Under the pieces are notes generated by a model, which saw only the letters and a list, made by a program, of their open reading frames with translations, ran no database searches and had not been told where the DNA came from. A DNA stretch of 64,000 bases from Neohoeflea coraliihabitans (lineage in GTDB: Bacteria; Pseudomonadota; Alphaproteobacteria; Rhizobiales; Rhizobiaceae), in contig NZ_JAHWQX010000001.1 in NCBI RefSeq assembly GCF_019334345.1, positions 1,061,001-1,125,000 on the forward strand, in the 5' to 3' direction. Below are positions 27,576 through 36,276 of the stretch, piece by piece. How positions within the stretch are numbered: the stretch's first letter is position 1; each line of letters opens with the position of its first letter. The position numbers and the translations under genes are program-made.

Positions 27576-28277
27576 TTGATGGGAGATTTCGATTTGTTGG
27601 GTGTACCGAAATTGCGACACGTCCTGATTGCATCTGTGGCAATCGCGGCACTCTCCACCCCGGCGCACGCCGAGGATGGCAGCCTTGACTGGTCCGGCTT
27701 TTATGTCGGTGCTCAGGGCGGCTTTGTGTCGTCGGCCCCGAATTTCACTGGTACGATAGCCGTTGATGAGGGGCCCTATCCCGAGGAAGGGTTTATCGGC
27801 GGCGTCCACTTCGGTCATGATTGGCAGATCGACAATGTTGTCTTCGGTTTTGTCGGTGACATCAATTACCTCGGCGTTGAGCAGACAAATCTTTCCGGTT
27901 CGTTTACTGGTAAGGATGAAGACTACGCCTACGACATCGACTGGATGGCGACGGCGCGGGCCCGCGTCGGTGTTCTCCCCACTGAACAGCTGCTGATTTA
28001 TGGAACTGTCGGCGCGGCCGTCGCAGAAATCGCGGTAGACAGTCGTGTGGAACAGAATTTCGCCCCGGATCAAGTATTTTCCGACAGCGGGCTGCAATTC
28101 GGTGGTGTGGTTGGCGTCGGAGCGGAGTTTGCGCTCGCGCCGAATTGGTCGGTGAAGGCGGAGATATTGCATGCCGAATTCGGAACGGTAGACGCCGAAC
28201 CTGGGTCGAATCCGAGCGGCTTCAATCCGTCAGTGACGTCCGCGACCATCGGTCTGTCATTCAAGTTCGGCAGGTAG
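27576..28277 (+). CDS. Omp25/31-like outer-membrane beta-barrel protein
   Basis: This 233-residue protein has an N-terminal signal peptide (LRHVLIASVAIAALSTPAHA-ED). An 8-stranded-barrel pattern follows: WSGFYVGAQGGF near the start, repeated strands ending in aromatic residues, and a C-terminal Phe-containing strand, TIGLSFKFGR. Such small porin-like proteins are abundant in rhizobia and relatives. The longest frame starts at ATG 27576, but GGGAGA at 27581 better suits a TTG start at 27594 or 27597. It converges with the GNAT gene and overlaps its 3' end by about 20 bp. Confidence 0.8.
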   Translation: MMGDFDLLGVPKLRHVLIASVAIAALSTPAHAEDGSLDWSGFYVGAQGGFVSSAPNFTGTIAVDEGPYPEEGFIGGVHFGHDWQIDNVVFGFVGDINYLGVEQTNLSGSFTGKDEDYAYDIDWMATARARVGVLPTEQLLIYGTVGAAVAEIAVDSRVEQNFAPDQVFSDSGLQFGGVVGVGAEFALAPNWSVKAEILHAEFGTVDAEPGSNPSGFNPSVTSATIGLSFKFGR

Positions 28278-28961
28278 TGCCCGCCGCACTGCTGCCGGCA
28301 CGCCCGGCCCCTCATAGGGCGCCGCCGTGCCCGCTTTGACGTTCGCCTGATCCCTGACAACGTATTCTTCGCGCGTCATGCCGAATACCATTTGATCAAG
28401 CCGCTCCCCCGTCCGCCCGTCGATCCGGTGCGAGCGCAGTGTTCCTTCAAGCGTCAGCATGGCGAAGGTGCAGGCCGCCACCGCGGCCCTGTTGCGGGCG
28501 AGCGGCTGAAAGGTCAGCTTTTCCATTTTCCGCTCGATGAAGAAATACCGGACCATGATCCGCACCGCGTTGATCGTCGTCGAAAGGTTGCGGTGATCTG
28601 CCTCGCCGATGACCACATGCAGCGCCCCGACCTTATGCCGCAGGTCCAGTTCGAGCATCATCAGTCCGAGGGGCGCATCGTCGGAGCGATTGCGGATCGC
28701 CACCAGATTGCGCCTGATATTATCGAAACTGGCGACATAGGCCCTGAAAGCCTCCGTCCCCATCGCGGCGCGGGGCGCGTTCACGCCCTCCATGATCTCC
28801 GGAGCTGTCAGCCACTCCTCGATCACCGGGGTCACCTCGGACGGCTTGAGCGTCCTGAGCCGCAGCTTGTCACTCCACCGGTCGATGAAAACCGGCTTCA
28901 GCCGCTGGGCGGCGAGTGGGGGGCGAATGCGGGGCGGAGCGGAGCGTGTCATTTTAGGCAT
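28257..28961 (-). CDS. GNAT-family acetyltransferase-like protein
   Basis: This protein of about 234 residues resembles the RimJ/GNAT type (LRLRTLKPSEVTPVIEEWLT, ALHVVIGEADHRN, then a run like R-N-A-A-V). The acetyl-CoA pocket is not clear enough to name key residues, and the substrate is unknown. No start has a convincing ribosome-binding site; ATG 28961 is a compromise, with 28985 and 28952 as alternatives. The gene is isolated and its last 21 bases overlap the convergent barrel gene. Confidence 0.55.
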   Translation of the reverse strand: MPKMTRSAPPRIRPPLAAQRLKPVFIDRWSDKLRLRTLKPSEVTPVIEEWLTAPEIMEGVNAPRAAMGTEAFRAYVASFDNIRRNLVAIRNRSDDAPLGLMMLELDLRHKVGALHVVIGEADHRNLSTTINAVRIMVRYFFIERKMEKLTFQPLARNRAAVAACTFAMLTLEGTLRSHRIDGRTGERLDQMVFGMTREEYVVRDQANVKAGTAAPYEGPGVPAAVRRALPAELE

Positions 28962-29036
28962 TGCTAATTCTTGCGGTGCCTGCATGCCCTTGGTCAAGTC
29001 GGCAAAAAAACGGGAACAACGCGCGGGACCTTTCGC

Positions 29037-30764
29037 CTACGAATTCTCCGCGCCCGTGTCCGGCGCATCCGAATTGGGTTGATCAGCCTCGCCCAACGGA
29101 GAATCGCCCTCCTTGTTGAGGATCAGGTGCCGCCGCCGCGGCAGATAGCGTCCGCCTTCAAGCTCGCGAATGTGTTTGACCAGCTTCTCTCTCACTTCGT
29201 TGTGCAAATACCAGGAGTTGAAGGCCGAGGTCGCCGAGATCCACACCCAGAGCACCGCCACTTCACCTGTGAGCTCGACCATCTCCACCTGCGGCGGCTC
29301 GCTCGTGGCGCGCGCATCGGACTCGACGATCTCCTTGACCTTCTCCCGGACGCTGTCGACATCGATGCGATAGTCGACCGGGATCTTGACAATGCGTCGC
29401 ACCGCATCGCCTTCCTTCGACCAGTTTTCGAAGGGCCGTGAGAGAAGGTCGCTGTGCGGGACGATGATCCGCGTGTCGATCCAGGTGCGCAGAACCGTAT
29501 GGGCAAAGGAGATGTCTTCGACAGTGGCCCAATGTTCATCAAAAACCACGACATCGCCGATGCGCACCGGATCGGTCAAAGCAATCTGCAGCCCCGCGAC
29601 CATGTTGCCGAGCAGGGGTCGTGCGGCGATGGCGACCAGCACACCGAGCGCACCGGCCGAGGCCAGGATCGAGATGCCGAACGATTCGAAAATTCCGACC
29701 CGAAGCAGGATGTAGCCGATGCTCACCAGCGCCACCGCAACAATGACCAGCCGTCGCGCCACATAGACGGCGGTTTGTATTCGCCGATTTTCCGGATCGT
29801 CCGAGGTGAGGGGAACCACGTATTTCCGACTGAGAGCGAGGCTCAATCCTGAAGCCGTCTGCAAGACCAGCCAGGCACCGGCCGCCAAGGCGACGATCTC
29901 TGACGCCACATCCATCGACTTGGCGATCGGAAGCGTGAGCACCACCAGTTCTTTCAGGCTGATGCGGAATGCGACCGCGGCAATGAGGACCGCAAGCGGC
30001 AGGCAGACATTCTTTCCGGCGCGCCGATATCGCAGCGGCAGCAGGCGCACCATGAGACGCATGCCAAGATAAGAGAGTAACCCGAGCACCAGCGCGGCGG
30101 TCAGCATGAGGGCCGCTGCGATCCGTTCTACCGTCGAAGAATAGTCGTACGTATCGACCCGTTCGCTGAGCGGCAGCCAGCGACTGAGCAGATCTCGGCC
30201 GGGCTCGCGATATATATCAGGCACCCGTTCGACCATGAACGGTGAAAACAACCACACCGCCTCTCCATCCGGGGGCTGGAAGCGTTGCAGGCTGATCGGG
30301 ATCGGCCGACCATCCAGCTCCACCGTCCCCAGTTCAACCGAGCGTCGCTTGTACGGACTGGTCGATTGCTGCAGCCGTGGCAATACTCTCGCGTCCGGCT
30401 GGTCCGGAATGTCCGTCCAATCGATGAGATCGTATCGCCGCAGGATGAAGGCCAGCATCAGGGCGAGTTCCGGCGCGCGGTCCGCCTGCTCTTCGGCCGG
30501 GATGGCATTGAGGTTCAAGGTCGCACCGGCCCGGCGGAAATCCTTGCGGCGAATGGCTTCCAGAAACGCCTCGAGACTCGCTCTCGGCGTATCGAGGCGC
30601 AGAGAGCCGATATCCGCCGGCAGTCCCACGTTCAGCGGCTCGGACTTGAAAGCGAAAGCGGCGCTGCCGCTTTCATCCTCCTGCGCTTGAGCGGAGGATG
30701 AAACGAGTTGCATGAACGCCAGGATCACCGCCAGGAGCAGCAATGGCGCCTTTCCTGCAATCAT
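29037..30764 (-). CDS. MscS-family mechanosensitive channel-like membrane protein
   Basis: This 575-residue protein starts with a signal-like segment (IAGKAPLLLLAVILAFMQLV). It has a periplasmic region of about 150 residues, several transmembrane helices (about 185-370) and the MscS pore-lining and beta domain (about 375-470). Landmarks are ILASAGALGVLVAIAARPLLGN and PVRIGDVVVFDEHWATVEDISF. A soluble C-terminal domain completes it. GAGGAGGAAGAGC precedes ATG 30764. It probably relieves turgor or acts as a small-solute channel. The gene stands alone. Confidence 0.85.
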   Translation of the reverse strand: MIAGKAPLLLLAVILAFMQLVSSSAQAQEDESGSAAFAFKSEPLNVGLPADIGSLRLDTPRASLEAFLEAIRRKDFRRAGATLNLNAIPAEEQADRAPELALMLAFILRRYDLIDWTDIPDQPDARVLPRLQQSTSPYKRRSVELGTVELDGRPIPISLQRFQPPDGEAVWLFSPFMVERVPDIYREPGRDLLSRWLPLSERVDTYDYSSTVERIAAALMLTAALVLGLLSYLGMRLMVRLLPLRYRRAGKNVCLPLAVLIAAVAFRISLKELVVLTLPIAKSMDVASEIVALAAGAWLVLQTASGLSLALSRKYVVPLTSDDPENRRIQTAVYVARRLVIVAVALVSIGYILLRVGIFESFGISILASAGALGVLVAIAARPLLGNMVAGLQIALTDPVRIGDVVVFDEHWATVEDISFAHTVLRTWIDTRIIVPHSDLLSRPFENWSKEGDAVRRIVKIPVDYRIDVDSVREKVKEIVESDARATSEPPQVEMVELTGEVAVLWVWISATSAFNSWYLHNEVREKLVKHIRELEGGRYLPRRRHLILNKEGDSPLGEADQPNSDAPDTGAENS

Positions 30765-31041
30765 GCTCTTCCTCCTCTCGCTCGCACAGGCGAAGCCCGA
30801 AGACCGCCATCTTTCCCCTCGCCCACATAGCATTGTGCACCAAAAGCCCAAGGGTCAGGACTCGTTAATCTGATTGTTATGCGCTCGATATGGCAAGGAC
30901 TACGAGAAAAAGCCTGTAAAATGGAGCATATGTGCGCCTCAGGGGCTAGGACGCGGGTGCCTGCCGCCAGATTGCCAGGGTCGTCGAACGTCCTCCGGAT
31001 CGGACGGGTGACAAACCGGCCGAAAACGTTAGAATTCGCCG

Positions 31042-31908
31042 ATGTCCGATGCCCTTAGAATAAAGAATGGACCTTTCGGCCGTGTCGCCTTGCTCGACAT
31101 GGATCGGTCGCTGGTGCGGCACGCGCATCCGCATTGCCATGTCCTGTTGAAGATCGACGGCGCGGACACATCGTTTTTGGTCGGCGACAGTGTCGCACAT
31201 CTGACTGACGAAAGTGCGGTGCTGATCAATGCCTGGACCCCGCATGCCTATGTCCACCGGCCCGACGCGCCCCGCACGATCATCCTGGCTCTTTATATCG
31301 AGCCGTCCTGGCTGACCATGCTGCGTCACAACTGGGCCGCCAGCGGCGGTGCCGGTTTCTTCGGCAGAATATCGGACGCCATCACGCCACGCATCCGCAA
31401 GCAGGCCCTGGAGCTGGCGTCCAGCATGGTTCATGCGCCCACCGCCGAAGTCGATCATGAAGAACAGCTCAGCGCGCTGATGATCGCGGTGATCGAGCGG
31501 TTCACCGAATGGCGCACTGTCGGCGACCATCTGCGAAACGCGGCGCGCACCCAGTGCATCGATCGCCGCGTCAGCACCGCCATTGCGGAAATGCGCTCCA
31601 ATCCCGGCAGCATTGATGGCATCGATCGCCTCGCCGCCTCATCGGGGATGAGCCGGGCCAACTTCTTTCGCGTCTTCGAGAACTCGACCGGCGTCACGCC
31701 GCGTGTCTTCCTGAATGCGATCCGGCTGGAGCAGGCCATCAGCGCCACGCTGTCCACCGATGTCAGCTTCGGCGCCTTGTCGGACCGCCTCGGTTTTTCC
31801 ACCCAGGCGCATTTCACCCGCTTTTTCCGGGATAACGCCGGCGTCACGCCGTCGAACTTCCGCGCCACCTCACGACTGGGCGATCTGTCGCAATTTCTGC
31901 GAATTTGA
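31042..31908 (+). CDS. AraC-family transcriptional regulator
   Basis: This 288-residue protein has an N-terminal cupin-like sensing domain (RHAHPHCHVLLKIDG, about 27-41; INAWTPHAYVHR). Two C-terminal helix-turn-helices follow (about 185-285): IDRLAASSGMSRANFFRVFE and FGALSDRLGFSTQAHFTRFF. It lies 98 bp upstream of the molybdenum hydroxylase operon on the same strand and is its most likely activator. The effector is probably the aromatic or heterocyclic acid degraded; that is inference. Confidence 0.9.
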   Translation: MSDALRIKNGPFGRVALLDMDRSLVRHAHPHCHVLLKIDGADTSFLVGDSVAHLTDESAVLINAWTPHAYVHRPDAPRTIILALYIEPSWLTMLRHNWAASGGAGFFGRISDAITPRIRKQALELASSMVHAPTAEVDHEEQLSALMIAVIERFTEWRTVGDHLRNAARTQCIDRRVSTAIAEMRSNPGSIDGIDRLAASSGMSRANFFRVFENSTGVTPRVFLNAIRLEQAISATLSTDVSFGALSDRLGFSTQAHFTRFFRDNAGVTPSNFRATSRLGDLSQFLRI

Positions 31909-32006
31909 GACTCCAGGGTAAAACGCGCAACTCCTGACAATGGGTTTCCGCCTTTTATCTCCCTAGCCTGACCTGACCGGTCTTGCAGAGGAGGAAGAAG
32001 AGCGGA

Positions 32007-34955
32007 ATGGTGGAGGAGGCATCTCAGCTTGCGATGTTGCGTGTCGAGGATGCGCCGCTCCTGACGGGCCGCGGGCGTTTCTTCGACGATCTGCCAGCGC
32101 CGCGCGGCACGCTGGAGGCCGCGATTCTGCGCAGTCCGCATGCACATGCGCGCATTACTTCGATGCGCTGCGATGCGGCGCGTGCCTTGAAGGGTGTGCA
32201 TGCGGTCATTACCGGCGAGGATTACGCACGCGTTGCCTCGCCCTTGATGGTCGGCGTCAAGCTGCCGATCCAATGCTGGCCCATCGCCCGCGACAAGGTG
32301 CGCTACACCGGTGAGCCGATCGCCGTGGTCCTCGCCGAAGATCGCTACATTGCCGAAGACGCGCTGGATCTCATCGAAGTCGATTTTGACGTGCTCGCGC
32401 CGGCGCTCGATCCGCTGGTGGCGCTGAATGACGATGCCCCTGTGCTGCACGAGGAAATGGGCGGCAATCTGGGCTCCGAGCGATCCTTCACCTACGGAGA
32501 TCCGGAAGCGGCCTTTGCCGCCGCTGACCAGGTGGTCGAGGTCTCGGTGCGCTATCCGCGCAACTCCTGCACTCCGATCGAGACCTATGGCGTGCTGACC
32601 GAATGGAACCCGCATGACCAGTCCTACGAGGTCACGGCCAATTTCCAGGGACCGTTTTCCATCCATCCGGTTATCGCGCGTGCCCTGAATGTGCCGGGAA
32701 ACCGGCTGCGGCTCAAAACCCCGGAGGATTCCGGGGGCAGCTTCGGGGTCAAGCAGGGCGTCTTTCCCTATATCGCGCTGCTCGGCGCCTGTGCCCGGCT
32801 GGCTGACCGGCCGGTCAGATGGGTGGAAGACCGGCTTGAACACCTCACCGCTTCGGTGTCGGCGACCAACCGCGCCATCACCCTGCGCGCCGCCGTCACC
32901 GCGACCGGTCGGGTCACGGCCCTGGATTTCGACCAGGTTGAAGATGTCGGCGCCTATCTGCGCGCCCCCGAACCGGCCACGCTCTATCGGATGCATGGCA
33001 ATCTGTGTGGCGCTTACGATATTGCCAACCTGTCCGTGCGCAATCGCATCGTCATGACCAACAAGACGCCGACCGGCTTGAACCGGGGTTTTGGCGGACC
33101 GCAACTCTATTTCGCGCTTGAACGCTTGATGCAGCGCATCGCCGGCACGCTCGGTCTCGACCCGCTTGAGGTGATCAGAACGAATTTGATCGCCGCGGAG
33201 GCATTCCCCTATCGCACCGCCAGCGGCGCGACCTACGATTCCGGCGATTATGCTCAGGCCCTTGAGCGCGCCCTGACGGAGGGCGACTACGAGGCGCTGC
33301 TGGCGCGGCGCGATACGGCCCGTGCCGAGGGACGGCTGTATGGCATTGGCTTGACCGCGGCGGTCGAACCCTCCGTATCGAACATGGGCTATCTCTCCAC
33401 GGCGCTCACGCCGGCCGAGCGCGCCAAGGCCGGCCCGAAGAACGGCGCCCAGTCCTGCGCCACCATTGCCATCGACCCGGTCGGCAGCATCACCGTGCAG
33501 ATCGACTCGGTTCCGCAAGGCCAGGGACATAAAACCGTCGCTGCAGGCATCGTCGCCGAGCGCTTTGGATTGAATGCCGGCGATGTCAGGGTTGTCGCTG
33601 CCATCGACACCTCCAAGGATGCCTGGTCGATCGCAGCCGGCAATTATTCCAGCCGCTTCGCCGCGGCATCGGCGGGAGCGGTCAGCATCGCAGCGGACAG
33701 GTTGCGCCAGCGCATCGCTCGCATTGCCGCGGCGCAGCTGAACGTCACCATTGACGACATCCGATTTGCCGACGGCAAGGTTTTCTCGATCCACAACCCC
33801 GACGCTGCGGTCAGCTTTTCGCGCGTGGCCTCGGCGGCCCATTGGGCGCCTGCGACACTGCCCGAGGGCATCGCCAGTCCGGTCCGCGAAACCGCCATCT
33901 GGACCGCGCCCGAACTGGCGGCGCCAACCGAGGATGACCGCATCAATTCCTCGCTGTGTCATGCCTTCATTTTTGATTTCTGCGGCATCGAGATCGACCC
34001 CGTCACCTGCCAGGTGCGCATCGACCGCTATGTCACCATGCACGATTGCGGCACCATCCTGCATCAGGGCATGGTCGATGGACAGATCCGCGGTGCCTTT
34101 GCACAGGCGGTCGGCGCCGCGCTTTTCGAGGAATATGCCTACGACGAGGACGGGGCGTTTCTCGCCGGAACCCTCGCCGATTATCCGGTGCCGACCATTC
34201 ACGAGATCCCGGATTTACAGATCCTGCACACCTGTTCCCCCTCGCCTTTGACACCCCTTGGGGCAAAGGGCGTCGGGGAAGGCAATTGCATGTCCACCCC
34301 GGTCTGTATCGCCAATGCCGTCGCGGATGCGCTGGCCCCGGCACATGGTCCGCTCGACCTGACCCTGCCGCTGAGCCCGACGCGCATTGCGGCGTTGCTG
34401 TCTGCCGAGCCCCCGGCTCCTGCCGGGCAGGCTTCGCCGCGAAAACCGGATGGCAAGGGTCTGTCGGGACAGGGCCAGGCCCGGGTCTCTGCCACGCCGC
34501 AAGAGATCTGGGACCTTCTGATGGACGCCGACCAGCTCGCGGCGCTGATCCCCGGCGCACACGGCGTCAAACAGCTCTCGCCAACACGATTTATCGCCGA
34601 CGTCACACTGGGCGTCGGGCCGGTGAAGGGACGATATCGCGTCGATGTCGGCCTGTCTGATCTCAACGAGCCGCACAGCGCCGTTCTGACCGGCAAGGCC
34701 AATGGCGCCCTCGGGTCGGGATCGGGGACCGGCACCGTGACCCTGGTTGAGGATGACGGTGGCACGGTCATTTCCTATTCCTACGAGGCTGCCGTCGGCG
34801 GCAAGGTCGCCGCAGTTGGCGGTCGGCTGCTCGATGGCGCTGCGAAGATCGTCATCGGCCAGTTCTTTACGGCTCTCGGACGCAAGGCGGGCGGCGATGT
34901 CCCGCGCCGCGGCCTGCTCGCGCGTCTGCGCGCGCGCTGGGGGGCCAGCTCATGA
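32007..34955 (+). CDS. molybdenum hydroxylase large subunit with fused C-terminal CoxG/SRPBCC domain
   Basis: This 982-residue protein has two parts. Residues about 1-800 are a xanthine oxidase-family molybdopterin subunit: GRGRFFDDL, the substrate region NRGFGGPQ, QGQGHKT and the catalytic Glu758 in GAKGVGEGN. Residues about 817-960 match a CoxG/SRPBCC domain (ARVSATPQEIWDLLMDADQLAALIPG, a pattern normally in a separate protein). The CO dehydrogenase active-site Cys loop is absent, so it is a hydroxylase rather than CoxL. ATG 32007 follows AGAGGAGGAAG; an upstream TTG frame exists. It overlaps the FAD subunit by 4 bp. The likely reaction is hydroxylation of an aromatic or N-heterocyclic substrate. 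Confidence 0.85.
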   Translation: MVEEASQLAMLRVEDAPLLTGRGRFFDDLPAPRGTLEAAILRSPHAHARITSMRCDAARALKGVHAVITGEDYARVASPLMVGVKLPIQCWPIARDKVRYTGEPIAVVLAEDRYIAEDALDLIEVDFDVLAPALDPLVALNDDAPVLHEEMGGNLGSERSFTYGDPEAAFAAADQVVEVSVRYPRNSCTPIETYGVLTEWNPHDQSYEVTANFQGPFSIHPVIARALNVPGNRLRLKTPEDSGGSFGVKQGVFPYIALLGACARLADRPVRWVEDRLEHLTASVSATNRAITLRAAVTATGRVTALDFDQVEDVGAYLRAPEPATLYRMHGNLCGAYDIANLSVRNRIVMTNKTPTGLNRGFGGPQLYFALERLMQRIAGTLGLDPLEVIRTNLIAAEAFPYRTASGATYDSGDYAQALERALTEGDYEALLARRDTARAEGRLYGIGLTAAVEPSVSNMGYLSTALTPAERAKAGPKNGAQSCATIAIDPVGSITVQIDSVPQGQGHKTVAAGIVAERFGLNAGDVRVVAAIDTSKDAWSIAAGNYSSRFAAASAGAVSIAADRLRQRIARIAAAQLNVTIDDIRFADGKVFSIHNPDAAVSFSRVASAAHWAPATLPEGIASPVRETAIWTAPELAAPTEDDRINSSLCHAFIFDFCGIEIDPVTCQVRIDRYVTMHDCGTILHQGMVDGQIRGAFAQAVGAALFEEYAYDEDGAFLAGTLADYPVPTIHEIPDLQILHTCSPSPLTPLGAKGVGEGNCMSTPVCIANAVADALAPAHGPLDLTLPLSPTRIAALLSAEPPAPAGQASPRKPDGKGLSGQGQARVSATPQEIWDLLMDADQLAALIPGAHGVKQLSPTRFIADVTLGVGPVKGRYRVDVGLSDLNEPHSAVLTGKANGALGSGSGTGTVTLVEDDGGTVISYSYEAAVGGKVAAVGGRLLDGAAKIVIGQFFTALGRKAGGDVPRRGLLARLRARWGASS

Positions 34956-35779
34956 AACCGGCTCCCTTCGATTATGTGCGTTGCGACAGCCTTGAGGAGG
35001 CCGCGGAGGTGATCGCGCAACACGGCGACGCCGTCCGGGTGCTGGCCGGCGGACAATCGCTGATGCCGATGCTGAACATGCGGCTGTCGCGCCCCTCGGT
35101 GCTGGCCGACATCATGCAGGCTGGTGACGCGCGCCAGATCACCGCCGACAAGGCCACATTGCGCATCGGCGCCGGGGTGCGCCAGACCGCTCTCTCCGCT
35201 TACCCGGACCTTTGCAAAATCAACCCGCTATTGGCCCGCGCACTGCCCTGGGTCGGACACACGCAGACCCGCGCCCGCGGCACCGTCTGCGGCTCCGTCG
35301 CCCATGCCGATCCGTCCGCCGAAATTCCGCTGACGCTGGCGGCGCTTGATGGCACTGTGATCTTGCGCCGCGGCGGCAAACGCCGGCGGGTGACGGCATC
35401 GGATTTCTTCCTTGGAATGATGCTCACCGACAAGGCTGACGATGAGATCATTGAAGCGGTGGAATTCCCGATCCTCTCAGAAGGCACCGGCGTCGGGTTC
35501 TGCGAGGTCGGTCGCCGCAAGGGCGATTTCGCGATCGTCGCCTGCGCTGCACTGGTCTCGCCCGACCGGGTGCGGCTGGCCGTTGGGGGCGTTAACGACA
35601 CGCCCGTCATCCGCGATTGGGATGCATTCGATCCAGCCGAGGAGAGCGACGCCCTGAACGCACTGGCCTGGTCGCTTGATGCGCGCGAAGATCTGCATGC
35701 CAGCGCTCGCTACCGCCGCGATCTTGTCCGCAGTCTCGGCGCCAAAGCCCTGCAGGAGGCCCGCACATGCGCCGCTTGA
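34952..35779 (+). CDS. molybdenum hydroxylase FAD-binding subunit (CoxM type)
   Basis: This 275-residue protein has the FAD pyrophosphate motif AGGQSLMPMLNMRL (about 30-43) and the second FAD motif HTQTRARGTVCGSVAHADPS (about 100-119). It passes electrons between the iron-sulfur subunit and the final acceptor. It starts inside the large-subunit stop (ATGA) and overlaps the small subunit by 13 bp, so the three subunits are made together. Confidence 0.92.
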   Translation: MKPAPFDYVRCDSLEEAAEVIAQHGDAVRVLAGGQSLMPMLNMRLSRPSVLADIMQAGDARQITADKATLRIGAGVRQTALSAYPDLCKINPLLARALPWVGHTQTRARGTVCGSVAHADPSAEIPLTLAALDGTVILRRGGKRRRVTASDFFLGMMLTDKADDEIIEAVEFPILSEGTGVGFCEVGRRKGDFAIVACAALVSPDRVRLAVGGVNDTPVIRDWDAFDPAEESDALNALAWSLDAREDLHASARYRRDLVRSLGAKALQEARTCAA

Positions 35780-36276
35780 ACGCTGACCAGCGCCACAAGA
35801 TTGGCATGACCTTGAACGGCCGGCCGGTCGAGGGATACGCCGTGCCGCGCCTGTTGCTGAGTGATTTTCTACGCCACGAGCTGGCTGCCACCGGCACTCA
35901 TGTCGGCTGCGAACACGGCGTGTGCGGCGCCTGCACGGTGCGCATTGATGGCATGATGGCGCGCAGTTGCCTGACCCTCGCCGTCCAAGTCGATGGCGCG
36001 GTCATCGATACGGTCGAAGGCCTGGCCCCCGATGCCGAGCGCCTGTCGGTGCTGCAGTCTGCGTTCCGCAAGCACCATGCCCTGCAATGCGGTTTCTGCA
36101 CTGCCGGCATCCTGATGTCGCTCGACACCTTGCTGCGCGACACGCCCGATGCCGACGAACACCAGATCCGTGATGTGCTGTCCGGACATCTGTGCCGGTG
36201 CACCGGCTATCACACGATTCTCAACGCCGCGATCGAGGCGGCTGCAACTCTCAAGAAGGACATCCAGGATGCTTGA
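35767..36276 (+). CDS. molybdenum hydroxylase [2Fe-2S] subunit (CoxS type)
   Basis: This 169-residue protein carries the two expected clusters. The plant-ferredoxin-type one is in CEHGVCGACTVRIDG (about 43-57), and the second uses CGFCTAG and CRCTGYHTI (about 103-145). It relays electrons from the molybdenum centre to FAD. It overlaps both neighbours and ends inside the ligase start. Confidence 0.93.
   Translation: MRRLNADQRHKIGMTLNGRPVEGYAVPRLLLSDFLRHELAATGTHVGCEHGVCGACTVRIDGMMARSCLTLAVQVDGAVIDTVEGLAPDAERLSVLQSAFRKHHALQCGFCTAGILMSLDTLLRDTPDADEHQIRDVLSGHLCRCTGYHTILNAAIEAAATLKKDIQDA

Noticed and set aside
31455-34202. A 915-codon open frame on the minus strand opposite the molybdenum hydroxylase and AraC genes
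   Set aside because: It is antisense to two genes with clear family motifs. Its translation is rich in Arg, Gly and Asp with no domain, as expected for the shadow frame of high-GC coding DNA.
32007-36276. Aerobic CO dehydrogenase (CoxLMS), suggested by subunit order and the CoxG-like domain
   Set aside because: The active-site Cys loop that holds the Mo-Cu centre is absent; the corresponding region reads NRGFGGPQ, as in other hydroxylases, and the neighbours are an acyl-CoA ligase and hydratase.
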